Assembly: GCA_947460165.1 (NCBI GenBank)
Contig: CANHKH010000169.1
Coordinates: 1-7,280, forward strand
DNA: 7,280 nt
Source: Comamonadaceae bacterium
GTDB lineage: Bacteria; Pseudomonadota; Gammaproteobacteria; Burkholderiales; Burkholderiaceae_C
Direction of reading: 5' to 3'
The first letter of the stretch is position 1, and each line of letters starts with the position of its first letter. The notes under the pieces were generated by a model that made no database searches, had not been told where the DNA came from, and saw nothing but the letters and a program-made list of their open reading frames with translations. Below, piece by piece: positions 6,555 to 7,280 of this stretch. The position numbers were made by a program, and so were the translations under genes.

Positions 6555-7280
6555 GTCAAGGTATCTGTCCATTGCAGCTGTGCGGGCAGGCACACGCTGT
6601 GCAAGTCGTAATGTTGTTGAATGTGTTGCCTGGCCTGCTGGCCCAGGTGCTGCCTGGCCTCGGCGTCGTCCAGCAAGCTGCAGGTGCGATCGACCAAGGC
6701 CTGGCCGTCAAAAAAGGGTGTGAGCATGCCGTGCTGGCCATGCGCAATCAGCTCGGTCACGGGCGGCGTGTCGCTGGCCACAATGGCCGCGCCCACGCTC
6801 ATGGCTTCAAGCAAGCTCCAGCTCAGCACAAAGGGGTAGGTGAGGTACACATGCACTCGGCTGATCTGCATGAGCGCCAGGTAGTGCTCGTAGGCGATGC
6901 GGCCCACAAAATGCACACGCTGCCAATGCGCATCAGGGATGCGTGGCCGCACCTCGCTGATGAGCAAGTCCTTCCAGTTCCCCCCTTGGGCCGGCCGCGA
7001 GCCGTAGCTCACCTCGTCGCCACCCACCAGCACCACCTGCGCTTTTGGCCGGCGCTGCAGCAGCTCGGGCAGGGCGCGCATGAACACGTGGTAGCCCCGG
7101 TAGGGCTCCAAGTTGCGGTTGACGAAGGTGATCACCTCGTCTTCGCGTGTGAGGCCGCGCCCGTCGGCCAACACAAAGCGCGCATCAGCGCGCGGCGCGA
7201 CCACGGCCGTGTCTATGCCGTCGTGAATGACCTGGATGCGCGAGCGAAAAGGTTCAGGAAAACTACCCGCCTGCCAGTGC
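6551..7280 (-). CDS. GT4-like glycosyltransferase, C-terminal part (5' end outside window)
   Basis: The reading frame is open to the right edge of the window (first full codon at 7279), so this is the last 242 residues of a longer gene; an in-frame GTG at 7204 lies inside conserved sequence and is not the start. The visible part is the nucleotide-sugar-binding half of a GT-B fold glycosyltransferase. It has the inter-domain segment IQVIHDGID, then FVNRNLEPYRGYHVFMRALP, the strand AQVVLVGGDEVSYG, a VHFVGRI strand, and the donor-site region YLTYPFVLSWSLLEAMSVG followed by IVASDTPPVTELI. In classical GT4 enzymes this last region carries an E-x7-E motif; here the second Glu (LLEAM) is present but the first is replaced by Phe. 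The acceptor-binding N-terminal domain is not visible, so the substrate cannot be named. Such enzymes transfer sugars from nucleotide-sugar donors to glycans or proteins in the cytoplasm. Its stop overlaps the start of the giant exoprotein gene, suggesting one operon. Family call is firm; role is open. Confidence 0.9.
   Translation of the reverse strand, partial: HWQAGSFPEPFRSRIQVIHDGIDTAVVAPRADARFVLADGRGLTREDEVITFVNRNLEPYRGYHVFMRALPELLQRRPKAQVVLVGGDEVSYGSRPAQGGNWKDLLISEVRPRIPDAHWQRVHFVGRIAYEHYLALMQISRVHVYLTYPFVLSWSLLEAMSVGAAIVASDTPPVTELIAHGQHGMLTPFFDGQALVDRTCSLLDDAEARQHLGQQARQHIQQHYDLHSVCLPAQLQWTDTLT

Noticed and set aside
6555..6593. Longer start for the giant gene at GTG 6593 or ATG 6572
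   Set aside because: Both add residues before the first PPC motif, overlap the glycosyltransferase more deeply, and have no visible ribosome binding site. The ATGA start at 6554 is simpler, though 6572 cannot be excluded.

Overview
The window is GC-rich and looks like chromosomal DNA of a beta-proteobacterium, probably a Burkholderiales / Comamonadaceae-like genome. This placement is an inference. It rests on the base composition, the strong avoidance of TTA, CTA and TCA codons, the style of the C-terminal dockerin-like tail, and the GC-rich hairpin repeat downstream of the last gene. No ribosomal or other marker gene is present to confirm it.

Both real genes lie on the minus strand, so transcription runs from the right edge to the left. 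At the right edge is the C-terminal part (242 residues visible) of a GT4-type glycosyltransferase; its start is beyond the window. Its TGA stop overlaps the ATG of the next gene in an ATGA junction (6551-6554). The next gene fills almost all the remaining window and encodes a modular protein of about 2121 residues.

In order, the giant protein carries four PPC-like beta repeats, three composite RTX/beta repeats, a Calx-beta-like segment, an SdrD-B-like module with two canonical calcium loops, and a complete subtilisin-family (S8) serine protease domain with Asp, His, Asn and Ser all present. These are followed by a further RTX block, an Ig-like domain, a complete cyclophilin-type peptidyl-prolyl isomerase domain, two more Ig-like modules, a dockerin-like pair and a short tail ending in GDVDGSW. 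There is no N-terminal signal peptide, so RTX-style type I secretion is the best guess. No transporter gene is visible here.

Downstream of the giant gene (1-188) there is no credible gene. The stretch holds a 15-bp direct repeat, two GC-rich hairpins and a flanking 10-bp inverted repeat, resembling a REP-type intergenic element. The most notable observations are the protease plus prolyl isomerase in one calcium-rich extracellular polypeptide, and its apparent translational coupling to a glycosyltransferase.
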